22,635 bases of DNA from Candidatus Woesearchaeota archaeon (GTDB lineage: Archaea > Nanobdellota > Nanobdellia > Woesearchaeales > 21-14-0-10-32-9): NCBI GenBank assembly GCA_007116295.1, contig SKIS01000027.1, positions 1-22,635 of the forward strand, given 5' to 3'. A program made the position numbers and the translations under genes. Below, in pieces: positions 1 to 7,277 of this stretch. The notes under the pieces are model-generated. The model saw only the letters and a list, made by a program, of their open reading frames with translations, did no database searches and had not been told where the DNA came from. How positions within the stretch are numbered: position 1 is the stretch's first letter; each line of letters begins with the position of its first letter.

Positions 1-552
1 AACTTCATCAACAGGATAATAATCCAATATGTTTTTTACCTCATTAATAGAAGTTTCAAAAATTAAATCTTCAACAAAAGATATTTCAAACTTAATAAAA
101 GACGGAATGCCTGTAAATAAAGATTTATACCACAACTTAAAAACATAAAGCTTTCTTGAATTTCGAACCTCAATAAACATATCATTCGTTCTATCTTTTT
201 CAAAAGTTAAATTAGATAAATCACAAAGCATTTTTATTTCATCAATAATAGGAAGTACCAATTTTTTTATATAAGACTCCAATTTATTTTTACTACCCAT
301 ATTCCTTATAATATTAGAATCTTTATGAGTAAAATCTAAATCTTCACTAATTCTGTGATATTTTAAATAATTCTTAGTTAACAAAGTACCTCCTTTGAAA
401 ACTAATTTATCTAAATTAGGAGTGTTTTGTTTTTCCCAATTAGACAAAAACAAAGATAATACATAATCTTTTTCCAAAAAATAATCGTTTACACTTAAAT
501 TATTAGATTTTTTTAATTTGGAAACATATTTTTTTATATCTGAACTTTTCAT
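1..552 (-). CDS. AbiEii-like nucleotidyltransferase toxin (partial, C-terminus off the left edge)
   Basis: This is a 184-codon open frame starting with ATG at 552 and running off the window without a stop. Translated by hand, it contains LVFKGGTLLTK followed about 10 residues later by HRISEDLDFT. These are the KGGT(S/L)L and SEDLDF signatures of AbiEii/AbiGii nucleotidyltransferases (PF08843), where the two acidic residues of the second motif bind metal. Members of the family are toxins of type IV toxin-antitoxin/abortive-infection pairs that transfer nucleotides, in studied cases to tRNA or protein. The start lies one base after the stop of the upstream AbiEi-like gene (TAAAATG), so the two are co-transcribed and probably translationally coupled. 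The family is clear; the specific substrate is unknown. Confidence 0.85.
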   Translation of the reverse strand, partial: MKSSDIKKYVSKLKKSNNLSVNDYFLEKDYVLSLFLSNWEKQNTPNLDKLVFKGGTLLTKNYLKYHRISEDLDFTHKDSNIIRNMGSKNKLESYIKKLVLPIIDEIKMLCDLSNLTFEKDRTNDMFIEVRNSRKLYVFKLWYKSLFTGIPSFIKFEISFVEDLIFETSINEVKNILDYYPVDEV

Positions 553-553
553 T

Positions 554-1072
554 TTAACTAATCTCCTTAACTTTAAAAAATTCACGATCCTTTAAAGTTT
601 TATTAACAGAAGAAACATTCAACTTCACCCTATTAGCAGAACTATAAACCTCAAATTCACTTATAAACTCTGCTTTCTTAAAAATTATTTTTTGTCCATC
701 CAAAATAAACGATTTAGAAAACTTATTATTAATCACATAAATAACATTACTTGCTTGTCTTTTAACTTTATTAAACTCATCAGCAGTCCCTAAAGCAAAA
801 TACCATCTAACATTTAATTTATTCAAAACAACAGCAATTAACTCAAAAACAGAATACTTTCTTATGCCTTTATTTCTTTCATCCTCAGAATAAATATAAT
901 AATAACCGTTAAACAAAAAGCTAATTTTATTTATCCTTCTTAAACTATTAAAAACATTAACAGAATCACCCCTACAAAAAAGCTCTAAACGAGATAAAAT
1001 ATCTTTTTTAGAAACAACCCTATCTTTAAATCCCTCAATTAACTCAATTTTTTGATTAAAGTTTAAGCCCAT
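554..1072 (-). CDS. AbiEi-like antitoxin / winged-helix regulator
   Basis: A 172-aa basic protein immediately upstream of the AbiEii-like toxin. AbiEi antitoxins normally combine an N-terminal winged helix that represses the operon with a C-terminal domain that counteracts the toxin. The N-terminal part here (about residues 13-65, ending in NGYYYIYSEDE) has the look of a short winged helix-turn-helix. A mixed alpha/beta part follows, including YFALGTADEFNK and GQKIIFKKAEF, which resembles the AbiEi-type core. The call rests partly on gene order (antitoxin first, toxin one base later). No SD precedes the ATG at 1072, and a TATA-like TTTTTAAAG at about 1096-1104 fits a leaderless start. It could instead be an unrelated DNA-binding partner of the toxin. 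Confidence 0.7.
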   Translation of the reverse strand: MGLNFNQKIELIEGFKDRVVSKKDILSRLELFCRGDSVNVFNSLRRINKISFLFNGYYYIYSEDERNKGIRKYSVFELIAVVLNKLNVRWYFALGTADEFNKVKRQASNVIYVINNKFSKSFILDGQKIIFKKAEFISEFEVYSSANRVKLNVSSVNKTLKDREFFKVKEIS

Positions 1073-1341
1073 AAACCCTTATAAACTAACAACCTTTAAA
1101 AATCTTTTGTTTAAAAAGTGGAAAAAATCTTCCAGAAATAAAATAGAAAATAAATAACTTTTCCCTCATAAAATACGACAAATAAAACAAATCATCATGT
1201 ATAACATCACATAAAAATAATTATCAGTCATTATAACTACCTTAAATGCAGTTTTTGTATAACTTTTTCTGAACACCTCATATATACTGCTTATTCTTTA
1301 TAATCCTTGAAACTGCTAAATTTAGTGGTTTGGAGGCATTT
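1073..1341. other. AT-rich intergenic region with divergent promoter signals
   Basis: This gene-poor stretch lies between the AbiE-like operon and the Fic gene. I see a TATA-like element for the minus-strand antitoxin near 1096-1104 and a plus-strand CATATATAC element at about 1279-1287. The second is placed to start a transcript near 1310 that would cover the small ORF at 1342. No RNA gene or long inverted repeat was found by eye. Confidence 0.4.
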
Positions 1342-1428
1342 ATGACAAGATTTAAAAAACATGTCGATGTACAAGATACACTAATGGTTAAAAAGACAAT
1401 CATTACAGTTAAAAATTTCTTAAATTAA
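1342..1428 (+). CDS. small ORF, 28 aa, with strong SD (hypothetical)
   Basis: ATG at 1342 opens a 28-codon frame ending in TAA at 1426-1428. The predicted peptide is basic (MTRFKKHVDVQDTLMVKKTI... ending VKNFLN). What makes it worth listing is GGAGG at 1332-1336, 5-6 bases before the ATG, in a genome where most promoter-proximal genes have no SD. A TATA-like CATATATAC lies about 60 bases upstream, and a T-rich run (about 1431-1437) follows the stop and could terminate transcription. I recognise no family. It could be a leader peptide, a short toxin-type peptide or chance. Confidence 0.35.
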   Translation: MTRFKKHVDVQDTLMVKKTIITVKNFLN

Positions 1429-1460
1429 GTTTTTTTAGGCTATTTCCTAAAATTAGTTAA

Positions 1461-1468
1461 TTTTATAT
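1461..1468 (+). promoter_or_regulatory. TATA-like box of the Fic gene
   Basis: TTTTATAT, continuing as AC, is centred about 26 bases before the ATG at 1492. That is the spacing expected for a transcript beginning at the start codon. It argues that the real Fic start is the ATG at 1492 and not the GTG at 1477, which would lie upstream of the transcription start. Confidence 0.5.
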
Positions 1469-1491
1469 ACTTTTAAGTGTTTCTACTAACT

Positions 1492-2637
1492 ATGCCAACA
1501 AAATACGACGTATTTGCTAAATTAATTGAAAAAAGTCCTTGCAAAGAATCAGAATTAGGTTTTAAAAGCGAAGTTTATGTTCAATTAAAAGAATTAGTAA
1601 AGAATAATTGGGTTAAAGAACAAAACAATTTTTATTCTCCTGTTAAAAATAATAAAACTCTTTTTGCATTTAAAATAATCAAATATAGTTTAAAAAATAA
1701 CTTAGACTATAATATATTTTTTTCAAAAAACACCTCACTCATATTAGAAGAATTAATTAAAAACTCCCCGAACTTACGTCCGCAAAAATTAAAAAATAAC
1801 AAAGATATTTTAGAAATTTTATCTTATCTAGAAGACAATCAATTCATTTTAGTAAATAAAAAAAGACCATACAAAGGAATTATATTAAGACATCAATTAT
1901 ATGAAAATATTCTAGGTTTTTTTAATAAAAAAACAAAAATACCAGTGCCGAACTTATCATTTGAGGAAGTAAAAATAAAAGTAGATAAAATCAAAGGAAA
2001 ACCAGTAAACCCTTTTGATGAAGAAATATTTTCTTTTCTTGCAGGAAGCGCACAATTAGAAGGTGCCACTATAACAATTGGTGAAACAAGAGAATTATTA
2101 CTGAACGATATTTACCCAAATAAACCTCAAAAAGATATACAAATGGTAAAAAATTTGAACGAAGCGCTAATTTATATTCTAGAACACATAGATGAAGAAA
2201 TAACTGAAGAACACATAAAAAAAATAAATTACTTAATAATGTTTAGTATGCACAGACACGCAGGAAAATACAAAATTACACAAAATAAAATACAAGGAAA
2301 CCCAGATTTTAAAACAACTACACCAAACCAAGTTCCAAACCACATGAAGACATTCTGCTCTGAAATAAAAAAAATAAACCCCAATAATTGTTTAGAAAAA
2401 CTAGGATTCATTCATAACGAACTTCAAAGAATACATCCATTCGCTGATGGAAATAGTAGAACAACAAGAATGATTTTAAACTGGATTATTATGAAAAACA
2501 GTTTTCCCCTAATAGTTTTAAAAATGGGCTCGTTTGACGAATACATGAATTTGACAAAACTATCAAAAAAAAGAGATGATAAAAAACTAACTCATTTATT
2601 CTGGAACTTACTAGTTCATGAAGAAATAAAAAAATAA
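1492..2637 (+). CDS. Fic-domain protein (predicted AMPylase) with N-terminal inhibitory motif
   Basis: A 381-aa Fic/DOC-family protein. The catalytic loop HPFADGNSR (residues 315-323) matches HPFx(D/E)GNxxR, with His315 as the catalytic base and Asp/Asn binding the Mg-ATP phosphates. A SAQLEG segment at 186-191 fits the (S/T)xxxE(G/N) inhibitory-helix motif, whose Glu blocks productive ATP binding. The motif is N-terminal to the Fic core, so this is a class II, self-inhibited enzyme. The first about 150 residues are Lys/Asn-rich with probable winged-helix segments (LKELVKNNWVKEQNNFY; EILSYLEDNQFILVNK), an architecture common in archaeal and bacterial Fic proteins. Fic enzymes transfer AMP from ATP to target proteins; the target here is unknown. 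Start chosen from the TATA spacing (leaderless). It sits next to an AbiE-like pair, consistent with a defence/TA patch. Confidence 0.85.
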   Translation: MPTKYDVFAKLIEKSPCKESELGFKSEVYVQLKELVKNNWVKEQNNFYSPVKNNKTLFAFKIIKYSLKNNLDYNIFFSKNTSLILEELIKNSPNLRPQKLKNNKDILEILSYLEDNQFILVNKKRPYKGIILRHQLYENILGFFNKKTKIPVPNLSFEEVKIKVDKIKGKPVNPFDEEIFSFLAGSAQLEGATITIGETRELLLNDIYPNKPQKDIQMVKNLNEALIYILEHIDEEITEEHIKKINYLIMFSMHRHAGKYKITQNKIQGNPDFKTTTPNQVPNHMKTFCSEIKKINPNNCLEKLGFIHNELQRIHPFADGNSRTTRMILNWIIMKNSFPLIVLKMGSFDEYMNLTKLSKKRDDKKLTHLFWNLLVHEEIKK

Positions 2638-2804
2638 AGTTTTCATCCCGGGCGTCCTTATCATATGTCCATACGCTCCAAATTCTAAAACTTTGTTTAT
2701 CCTCTAAAAGTAACATTTTTCTGAACTCACTACTTAAACTAAGTGCATCTATGTCACAATGGTTGGGTAAATTAAAAATTTTGTTTTAAGCATAAGACAG
2801 CTAA

Positions 2805-3722
2805 TCACTTTTTCAATATGTGAGTCAATGTTATCAGGTGTGGGAATTCTACTAGCATACCTATGATTAGGACTAAATGTATTAGTGTTGCTTGTGGGAA
2901 TAGCACTATGCTTATTCCTAGCATTAGTGGCGCGTTTCTTGCTGCTGTGGTCATACTTAGGGTTACTTCTTCTTTTTTACTTAGTTTGAAGTATTTTGCT
3001 AAGTGTTTGATTATGTAGTATGTCACTATGAAAAATATTAGTATCACCGCAAATATTTGTGGTAGTAAGGTCAAATTCTCTGTTAGTATTATTATGTTTG
3101 AGTTGAATATGAAGAATACTAATGCTACTAAGGAAATAGTTGCCAGGTTTTCTGCATAGTCTTTTGTTTTAGTCAGCACTTTAGTTTTTGATACTAAGTA
3201 GTACAATATTTTAGCTGCTATAAATGGTAGTACTATCCAAAATATTAGTGTTTCCAGGAATGCCTCAAATGGTATTTGCACAGCGTTTGATGAAAATATT
3301 AGTAAGTATACTGGTAGCAATAGTATCTGTGAAATTAAGTTTATTGGCAGTAAGACTGAGCTTATTTCTACGTCTCCTTTTGCTAGTTTTGTAAATCCTA
3401 GTACCCAGTCTGTGCATGGAGCTACTAAGTATATGATAAGTCCGACAAATAGTAAGCTTGAGTTGTCTACGAATAGTGATGCTATTAGGAATGCTATTAG
3501 TGGTATTATTACGAAGTTTGATATCCAGGCTAGTCCGAGGAATTTTTTGTTCTTTACGTCTTTTGTTAGTTTTCCGAGCGGGACGTTGTAAAATATGAAG
3601 AATAGTAGTGCTATGATTGCTGCTTCTACGAAGAATTCATCTAGTTCGTATAAGTATATTCCTGTTAGTGATCCTATCAGTATTGCTAGTATTAGTAGTA
3701 TTGGTTGTATGTAGTCTTTCAT
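2805..3722 (-). CDS. ACR3-type arsenite (metalloid) efflux permease
   Basis: A 305-aa very hydrophobic protein with about ten predicted membrane segments, belonging to the ACR3/bile-acid-symporter superfamily. Two features point to ACR3. One is an APCTDW motif around Cys103, in the place of the family's essential Cys. The other is a late membrane segment with VEFPHLITL (Glu292), corresponding to the conserved Glu of the ACR3 EVPVM motif. ACR3 proteins export arsenite through the plasma membrane using the proton gradient. ATG at 3722 is preferred over an in-frame GTG at 3734 because it lies one base after the upstream stop (TAAAATG), the same arrangement as the AbiE pair. It is the last gene of a five-gene metal operon. 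Transport of another oxyanion or organic anion cannot be excluded. Confidence 0.75.
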   Translation of the reverse strand: MKDYIQPILLILAILIGSLTGIYLYELDEFFVEAAIIALLFFIFYNVPLGKLTKDVKNKKFLGLAWISNFVIIPLIAFLIASLFVDNSSLLFVGLIIYLVAPCTDWVLGFTKLAKGDVEISSVLLPINLISQILLLPVYLLIFSSNAVQIPFEAFLETLIFWIVLPFIAAKILYYLVSKTKVLTKTKDYAENLATISLVALVFFIFNSNIIILTENLTLLPQIFAVILIFFIVTYYIIKHLAKYFKLSKKEEVTLSMTTAARNAPLMLGISIVLFPQATLIHLVLIIGMLVEFPHLITLTHILKK

Positions 3723-3723
3723 T

Positions 3724-4851
3724 TTAGCATTCACACTCGTTTTCGCAGCAGCTTAAATCTTCTAGGTAGAAGTTGTATTCTTTTAGTTCTTGAACTAGTT
3801 CATCGATTTCTTCTTTATTTACGTTTAAGTCCTCTGCGATTTTTTTTGTTATTATTCCAAATCTTTGTCTAAATTTGTAGATGAAACAGAATAGTGCATT
3901 TTCGTGTTTTACTTGTGGCCCTGTTAGGTATAAGTTTTTTGTAGTTGTTGACTCGTCGTGTTCTGTTAGTAATGGATAGTCTTTTTCGAATTCGAAGTGT
4001 TCTTTTACTAGTTTTAGGCTACTGTCAAATCCTGTGGCGTTTATTGGTTTGTTTTTTGTTTGGAATTTTTTTGAGCTTTCGAGTGTTACTTCGTATCCTT
4101 GTTTGTTTTGTTTTACTTCTTTCACCCTTGCGTTTGTGTAGTATTCTATTTTTTCTGCTTGTTTTTTTATTTGATCTCTCGTGTATGGGCTTAGTGAGTA
4201 GCTTGAATCGCTGTTTACTAGGTCTATGTGGTTGTGGCTGTCTAGAAGTGTTACTTTCTTGTTTGTTTTTGCTAGGTGTATAGCTGCGTCGAATCCTGAT
4301 TCGTATCCCCCTATTATTATGTATTCTTCCCCTTTTAGTTCTTTAAACGATTTTATTTCTGAGTTATGAGTGCAGTGTTTGCTTCCTTTGAAGTTTCCTT
4401 GTTTTTTGTATTGGTATTCTCCTGCTGCCCAGATAAGGTGTTTCGTTTTGTGTGTTTGGTTTTGTGTTTGTATTTCAAACAAATCTTCTTTTTTGATTAA
4501 TTTTTTAACTTGTTGTCCTGTCTTAATTGGTATTTCGTAGTGCTTCGCTACGTTTTCTAAATACGTCGCATATTCTTTTCCTGAAGGGTGTTCTGTAAGT
4601 AATGTGTAAGCTGGTGAGCTATCAGGTGTTATTGCGTTTAAATCTGGCATTTTGAAGAAGTTTCCTGTGAAGCTTGGTGATATGAATCTTGTTTCTTTTG
4701 GCCATTTTTTGAATGAACTTCCTATTGAGTCTTTTTCGAGAATGATAAAGTCTATCCTTAGCTTGGTTAGTTGTACAGCTATTCCTATTCCTGCAGCGCC
4801 CGCCCCTATTATTGTTACATCTGTATAAGATATAGTTACTTGCAAGAACAT
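3724..4851 (-). CDS. FAD/NAD(P)H-dependent oxidoreductase (flavin monooxygenase/TrxR-like) with Cys-rich tail
   Basis: A 375-aa two-dinucleotide-fold flavoprotein. The first Rossmann motif GAGAAG (about residues 17-22) with ILEKD about 20 residues on binds FAD. The second motif, IIIGGYESGFDAA, in the middle binds NAD(P)H, and ATGFD follows near residue 275. This is the layout of the CzcO/TrkA-type and ArsO-like oxidoreductases often found in metal and arsenic resistance operons. The last eight residues, CCENECEC, hold four cysteines (368, 369, 373, 375) that could bind a soft metal or metalloid or act as redox thiols. Coupling is tight: 14 bases after the CobW gene and one base before the ACR3 start. 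The specific substrate is unknown. Confidence 0.75.
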   Translation of the reverse strand: MFLQVTISYTDVTIIGAGAAGIGIAVQLTKLRIDFIILEKDSIGSSFKKWPKETRFISPSFTGNFFKMPDLNAITPDSSPAYTLLTEHPSGKEYATYLENVAKHYEIPIKTGQQVKKLIKKEDLFEIQTQNQTHKTKHLIWAAGEYQYKKQGNFKGSKHCTHNSEIKSFKELKGEEYIIIGGYESGFDAAIHLAKTNKKVTLLDSHNHIDLVNSDSSYSLSPYTRDQIKKQAEKIEYYTNARVKEVKQNKQGYEVTLESSKKFQTKNKPINATGFDSSLKLVKEHFEFEKDYPLLTEHDESTTTKNLYLTGPQVKHENALFCFIYKFRQRFGIITKKIAEDLNVNKEEIDELVQELKEYNFYLEDLSCCENECEC

Positions 4852-4865
4852 TTTTAATTTAAAGC

Positions 4866-5801
4866 TTATTGAGCGAGAGTATCAATAACTAATTTGTTTA
4901 AGTCTGACTTTATTTTTTCTTTATCCAAATTTCTTCCAATTAAAACCAAAGCAGATTGTTTTTTTTCATCTTCAACCCATTCTTTATCAGATAAATATTT
5001 GTGAGAACCCACGACTTGTAAAACGTATTTTTTATCATAAGGAGAATTCTCATAAAATCTAAAAAAACCTTTTGCTCTTATCAAATTAGGTATTGATTCG
5101 CTAAAGTAGTCATTAAATTTTGAGAAGTCAACTAATTTTTCTGTTTTGAAGATAACGTGATCAAATTTTTCTTTATCGTGAATTGATTCTTTCTCTAAAT
5201 TTTTTAAAATAGAAGGATCTAAAACAGATTTATCTAGGATCTCATCAAAGCAATCTTCTTTTTTTAAAAAAATCTTTACGTTAGGATTTATTTCTTTTAT
5301 TAATCCTTTAATATCTTCTATTTTTTCTTCTTCAACTAAATCAGTTTTAGTTAGTACAATGAAATTACAAGAGGTTAATTGGTTTATCATAGTTATGAAA
5401 TTAGTTGTTTTTTCAAAATTCAAACAGTCTATAACACAAATAACCGAATCCAATCTTATCTTATTTCTTAAGCTTTCAGACATAAACGTATTTACTATAG
5501 GTAAAGGACTGGAAAGTCCTGAAGCTTCAACCAAAATGTAATTTATGTCTTTTTTATGGTCTAACAACCTATAAATAGCTTCATCTATATCTGATCGAAC
5601 CACGCAACACATACAACCATTATTAAGTTCTATTATATCTTCACTAGCTTCTTCAATAACAGAACTTTCAATCTTAGCATCTCCAAATTCATTTAATATA
5701 AGTCCTATGTTTAAATCTTTTCTATTTTTAATTATGTCATTTATTAAAGTAGTTTTTCCACTTCCTAAAAATCCAGTTATTAGAGTAATTGGTATTTTCA
5801 T
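4866..5801 (-). CDS. COG0523/CobW-family metallochaperone GTPase (second copy)
   Basis: A 311-aa G3E-family GTPase. Walker A is GFLGSGKTT (10-18). The family's CxCC metal-binding motif is CMCC (63-66), the Walker B-like EASG is at 92-95, and the base-recognition motif TKTD is at 151-154. The shorter C-terminal CobW_C domain (RAKGFFRFYENSPYDKKY ... VLIGRNLDKEKI) is about 70 aa smaller than in the neighbouring copy. COG0523 proteins bind Zn, Co or Ni at CxCC and use GTP hydrolysis to deliver metal to target enzymes, often under zinc limitation and Zur control. The ATG is three bases after the stop of the first copy. The two proteins differ widely in sequence and length, so they are old paralogues or separate subfamilies rather than a fresh duplication. 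Confidence 0.88.
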   Translation of the reverse strand: MKIPITLITGFLGSGKTTLINDIIKNRKDLNIGLILNEFGDAKIESSVIEEASEDIIELNNGCMCCVVRSDIDEAIYRLLDHKKDINYILVEASGLSSPLPIVNTFMSESLRNKIRLDSVICVIDCLNFEKTTNFITMINQLTSCNFIVLTKTDLVEEEKIEDIKGLIKEINPNVKIFLKKEDCFDEILDKSVLDPSILKNLEKESIHDKEKFDHVIFKTEKLVDFSKFNDYFSESIPNLIRAKGFFRFYENSPYDKKYVLQVVGSHKYLSDKEWVEDEKKQSALVLIGRNLDKEKIKSDLNKLVIDTLAQ

Positions 5802-5804
5802 TTT

Positions 5805-6947
5805 TTAAAAAGGAAAAGGATTTTTTACCTCTGTTTTATATTCTACTAAGCATTTGTCTAGAGAATTTGTTATTTTTTCTTTATCTAAATCTTTGCCTAT
5901 TATCACAAATTCTTGTCTTCTATCTCCTATTTCTTCTTGCCATATCGGCTTCAAACTATCTTCAACTCCTTTTGGCCATTCCTCTTTAGGTACTGCAGCC
6001 CACCAATCTCCTTCAGGATAGAAACTTCTTTGCCTGCCAGCAAGACCGAACATAATTGCAAAGTTATTATGTGTGGTGAACCAAATATACCCTTTTGCTC
6101 TTATGATATTAGAATGTTTGGCTATTTCCTGTAAGAAAAGATTGGGATCTAAAGGTTTTCTTTTTCTGTATATGAAACTAGAAATCCCGTATTCTTCAGT
6201 TTCTGGAGTGTGTACAAACCCGCTTCCTTGAAGTTCTTGAGACCAAGCAGGATATTCTTCAGCTTCATCAAAATCAAAAAGGTTTGTGTTAAGTATTTCT
6301 TTTAAATCAATCTTTGAGTATTTTGTTTCTAAAATTTTGGCTTTGGCGTTAAGACTTCTAATAATAGCTTTTATTTGTACTAATTTTTCTTTATCAACTA
6401 AATCAATTTTGTTTATTACTATCACATTTGCAAACTCCACTTGCTCTGTTAATAAATCTATTACACTTCTTTCATCGTCTTCGCTTATTTCTTGTCCTTT
6501 ATCTTTTAAGGTTTCAGTACTTTTTATGCGCTCTAAGAAATTTGATGCGTCAACTACTGTGACCATAGTATCTAACTTGGTTATATTTGAAAGATTCGCT
6601 CCTTCTATTTCGTATGTGAAGGTTGCAGCTACAGGAAGAGGTTCAGATATTCCTGAGCTTTCTATTACAAGATAATCATATTTTTGCTCTTTAGCAAGTG
6701 CATCTACTGTTTCTAGTAAGTCTTCTCTCAAAGTGCAACAAATACAACCATTTTGCATTTCAACTAATTTTTCTTCTGTTTGTAAAATACTATCTTTTAC
6801 TAATTTAGCATCTATATTCAATTCAGCCATATCATTTACAATTACTGCGACTTTAAGCCCCTGTTTGTTTTCTAATATGTTCTTTAGCAAAGTAGTTTTT
6901 CCACTTCCTAAAAATCCCGATAATACTGTCACTGGCAATTTTTTCAT
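5805..6947 (-). CDS. COG0523/CobW-family metallochaperone GTPase (first copy)
   Basis: A 380-aa G3E GTPase of the YciC/ZagA-like type. Walker A is GFLGSGKTT (11-19), the metal-binding CxCC is CICC (68-71), Walker B-like ESSG is at 96-99 and the guanine-recognition NKID is at 179-182. The C-terminal CobW_C domain contains RAKGYIWF, GLAGRQRSFYPEGDWW and FVIIGKDLDKEKI. The protein is predicted to load Zn (or another divalent ion) into client proteins, powered by GTP. Start: ATG at 6947, not the in-frame ATG at 6962. GGGGAGGA at 6953-6960 lies 5-6 bases upstream of 6947, and this ATG overlaps the preceding stop as ATGA, a coupled start. It is the second gene of the operon leaving the divergent Fur-box promoter, which fits Zur/Fur control. 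Confidence 0.9.
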   Translation of the reverse strand: MKKLPVTVLSGFLGSGKTTLLKNILENKQGLKVAVIVNDMAELNIDAKLVKDSILQTEEKLVEMQNGCICCTLREDLLETVDALAKEQKYDYLVIESSGISEPLPVAATFTYEIEGANLSNITKLDTMVTVVDASNFLERIKSTETLKDKGQEISEDDERSVIDLLTEQVEFANVIVINKIDLVDKEKLVQIKAIIRSLNAKAKILETKYSKIDLKEILNTNLFDFDEAEEYPAWSQELQGSGFVHTPETEEYGISSFIYRKRKPLDPNLFLQEIAKHSNIIRAKGYIWFTTHNNFAIMFGLAGRQRSFYPEGDWWAAVPKEEWPKGVEDSLKPIWQEEIGDRRQEFVIIGKDLDKEKITNSLDKCLVEYKTEVKNPFPF

Positions 6948-7222
6948 ATGTATCCTCCCCATTTAATTAAACATTTTTGACAAGCAGTAGTCAATTCAAA
7001 ACCCTCATAAAGATCTTTTATTCTTGTATCCGAGCCCTTCAATTTATCTAAAAAGTTGTAATATTTTCCTTTACAAGCATTTTTTCCTATATAGCTTATG
7101 TTTTCTTTAAAATCTCTATTTTTAAAATTGCCTTTGTAAGATTCAAAGTGTTCTTCTATGAAATGTAAAAGGGTGTGACTTTCTTCTTTAGTAAAACCAC
7201 TGACTTTTATTTTTGATTGCAT
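6944..7222 (-). CDS. hypothetical 92-aa protein, first gene of the metal operon
   Basis: A 92-aa protein I do not recognise. It begins MQSKIKVSGFTKEESHTLLH and has a His/Glu-rich helix (about 13-28), an isolated Cys near residue 50, and a C-terminal ACQKCLIKWGGYI with a CxxC pair. It is therefore a plausible small metal-binding or metal-sensing protein. It is translationally coupled to the first CobW GTPase: its stop overlaps the CobW ATG, and its last codons (WGGY) encode that gene's SD. It lies 35 bases from the Fur-box-like palindrome, so it is the first gene under that promoter. No SD precedes its own ATG at 7222, consistent with a leaderless mRNA. A role as donor or acceptor for the GTPases is inferred from position only. 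Confidence 0.6.
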   Translation of the reverse strand: MQSKIKVSGFTKEESHTLLHFIEEHFESYKGNFKNRDFKENISYIGKNACKGKYYNFLDKLKGSDTRIKDLYEGFELTTACQKCLIKWGGYI

Positions 7223-7233
7223 TTTTTTTAGAA

Positions 7234-7247
7234 TAAATAATTATTTA
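7234..7247. promoter_or_regulatory. palindromic A/T element, likely bidirectional TATA box
   Basis: TAAATAATTATTTA is a perfect 14-base palindrome between the divergent starts. It lies 12-25 bases upstream of the ATG of the 92-aa gene (7222), and its right half overlaps TTTAAATAA, centred near 26 bases before the regulator's ATG at 7278. It could serve as TATA element for both directions. Confidence 0.4.
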
Positions 7248-7253
7248 AATAAG

Positions 7254-7272
7254 TAATTGATATCAATTATCA
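7254..7272. promoter_or_regulatory. Fur-box-like operator between the Fur-family gene and the CobW operon
   Basis: TAATTGATATCAATTA (7254-7269) is a perfect 16-base palindrome. The overlapping 15-mer TGATATCAATTATCA (7258-7272) matches the classical 7-1-7 Fur/Zur/PerR-type pattern TGATAATNATTATCA at 12 of 14 specified positions. It overlaps the presumed transcription start of the divergent Fur-family regulator and sits just upstream of the CobW operon promoter. That is where a metalloregulator would repress both. The regulator's own binding preference is not known. Confidence 0.55.
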
Positions 7273-7277
7273 ATAAT

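Noticed and set aside
2638..2804. 167-base gap after the Fic gene checked for a tRNA, terminator or small gene
   Set aside because: No cloverleaf, clear T-run after a stem or credible ORF was found; the minus-strand ORF reaching into the Fic gene is a shadow.
3945..4283. Plus-strand hydrophobic 112-codon ORF rich in Leu/Val/Cys
   Set aside because: It lies entirely antisense to the flavoprotein gene, whose Rossmann motifs are unmistakable. The Leu/Val richness is a by-product of A/C-rich codons on the other strand.
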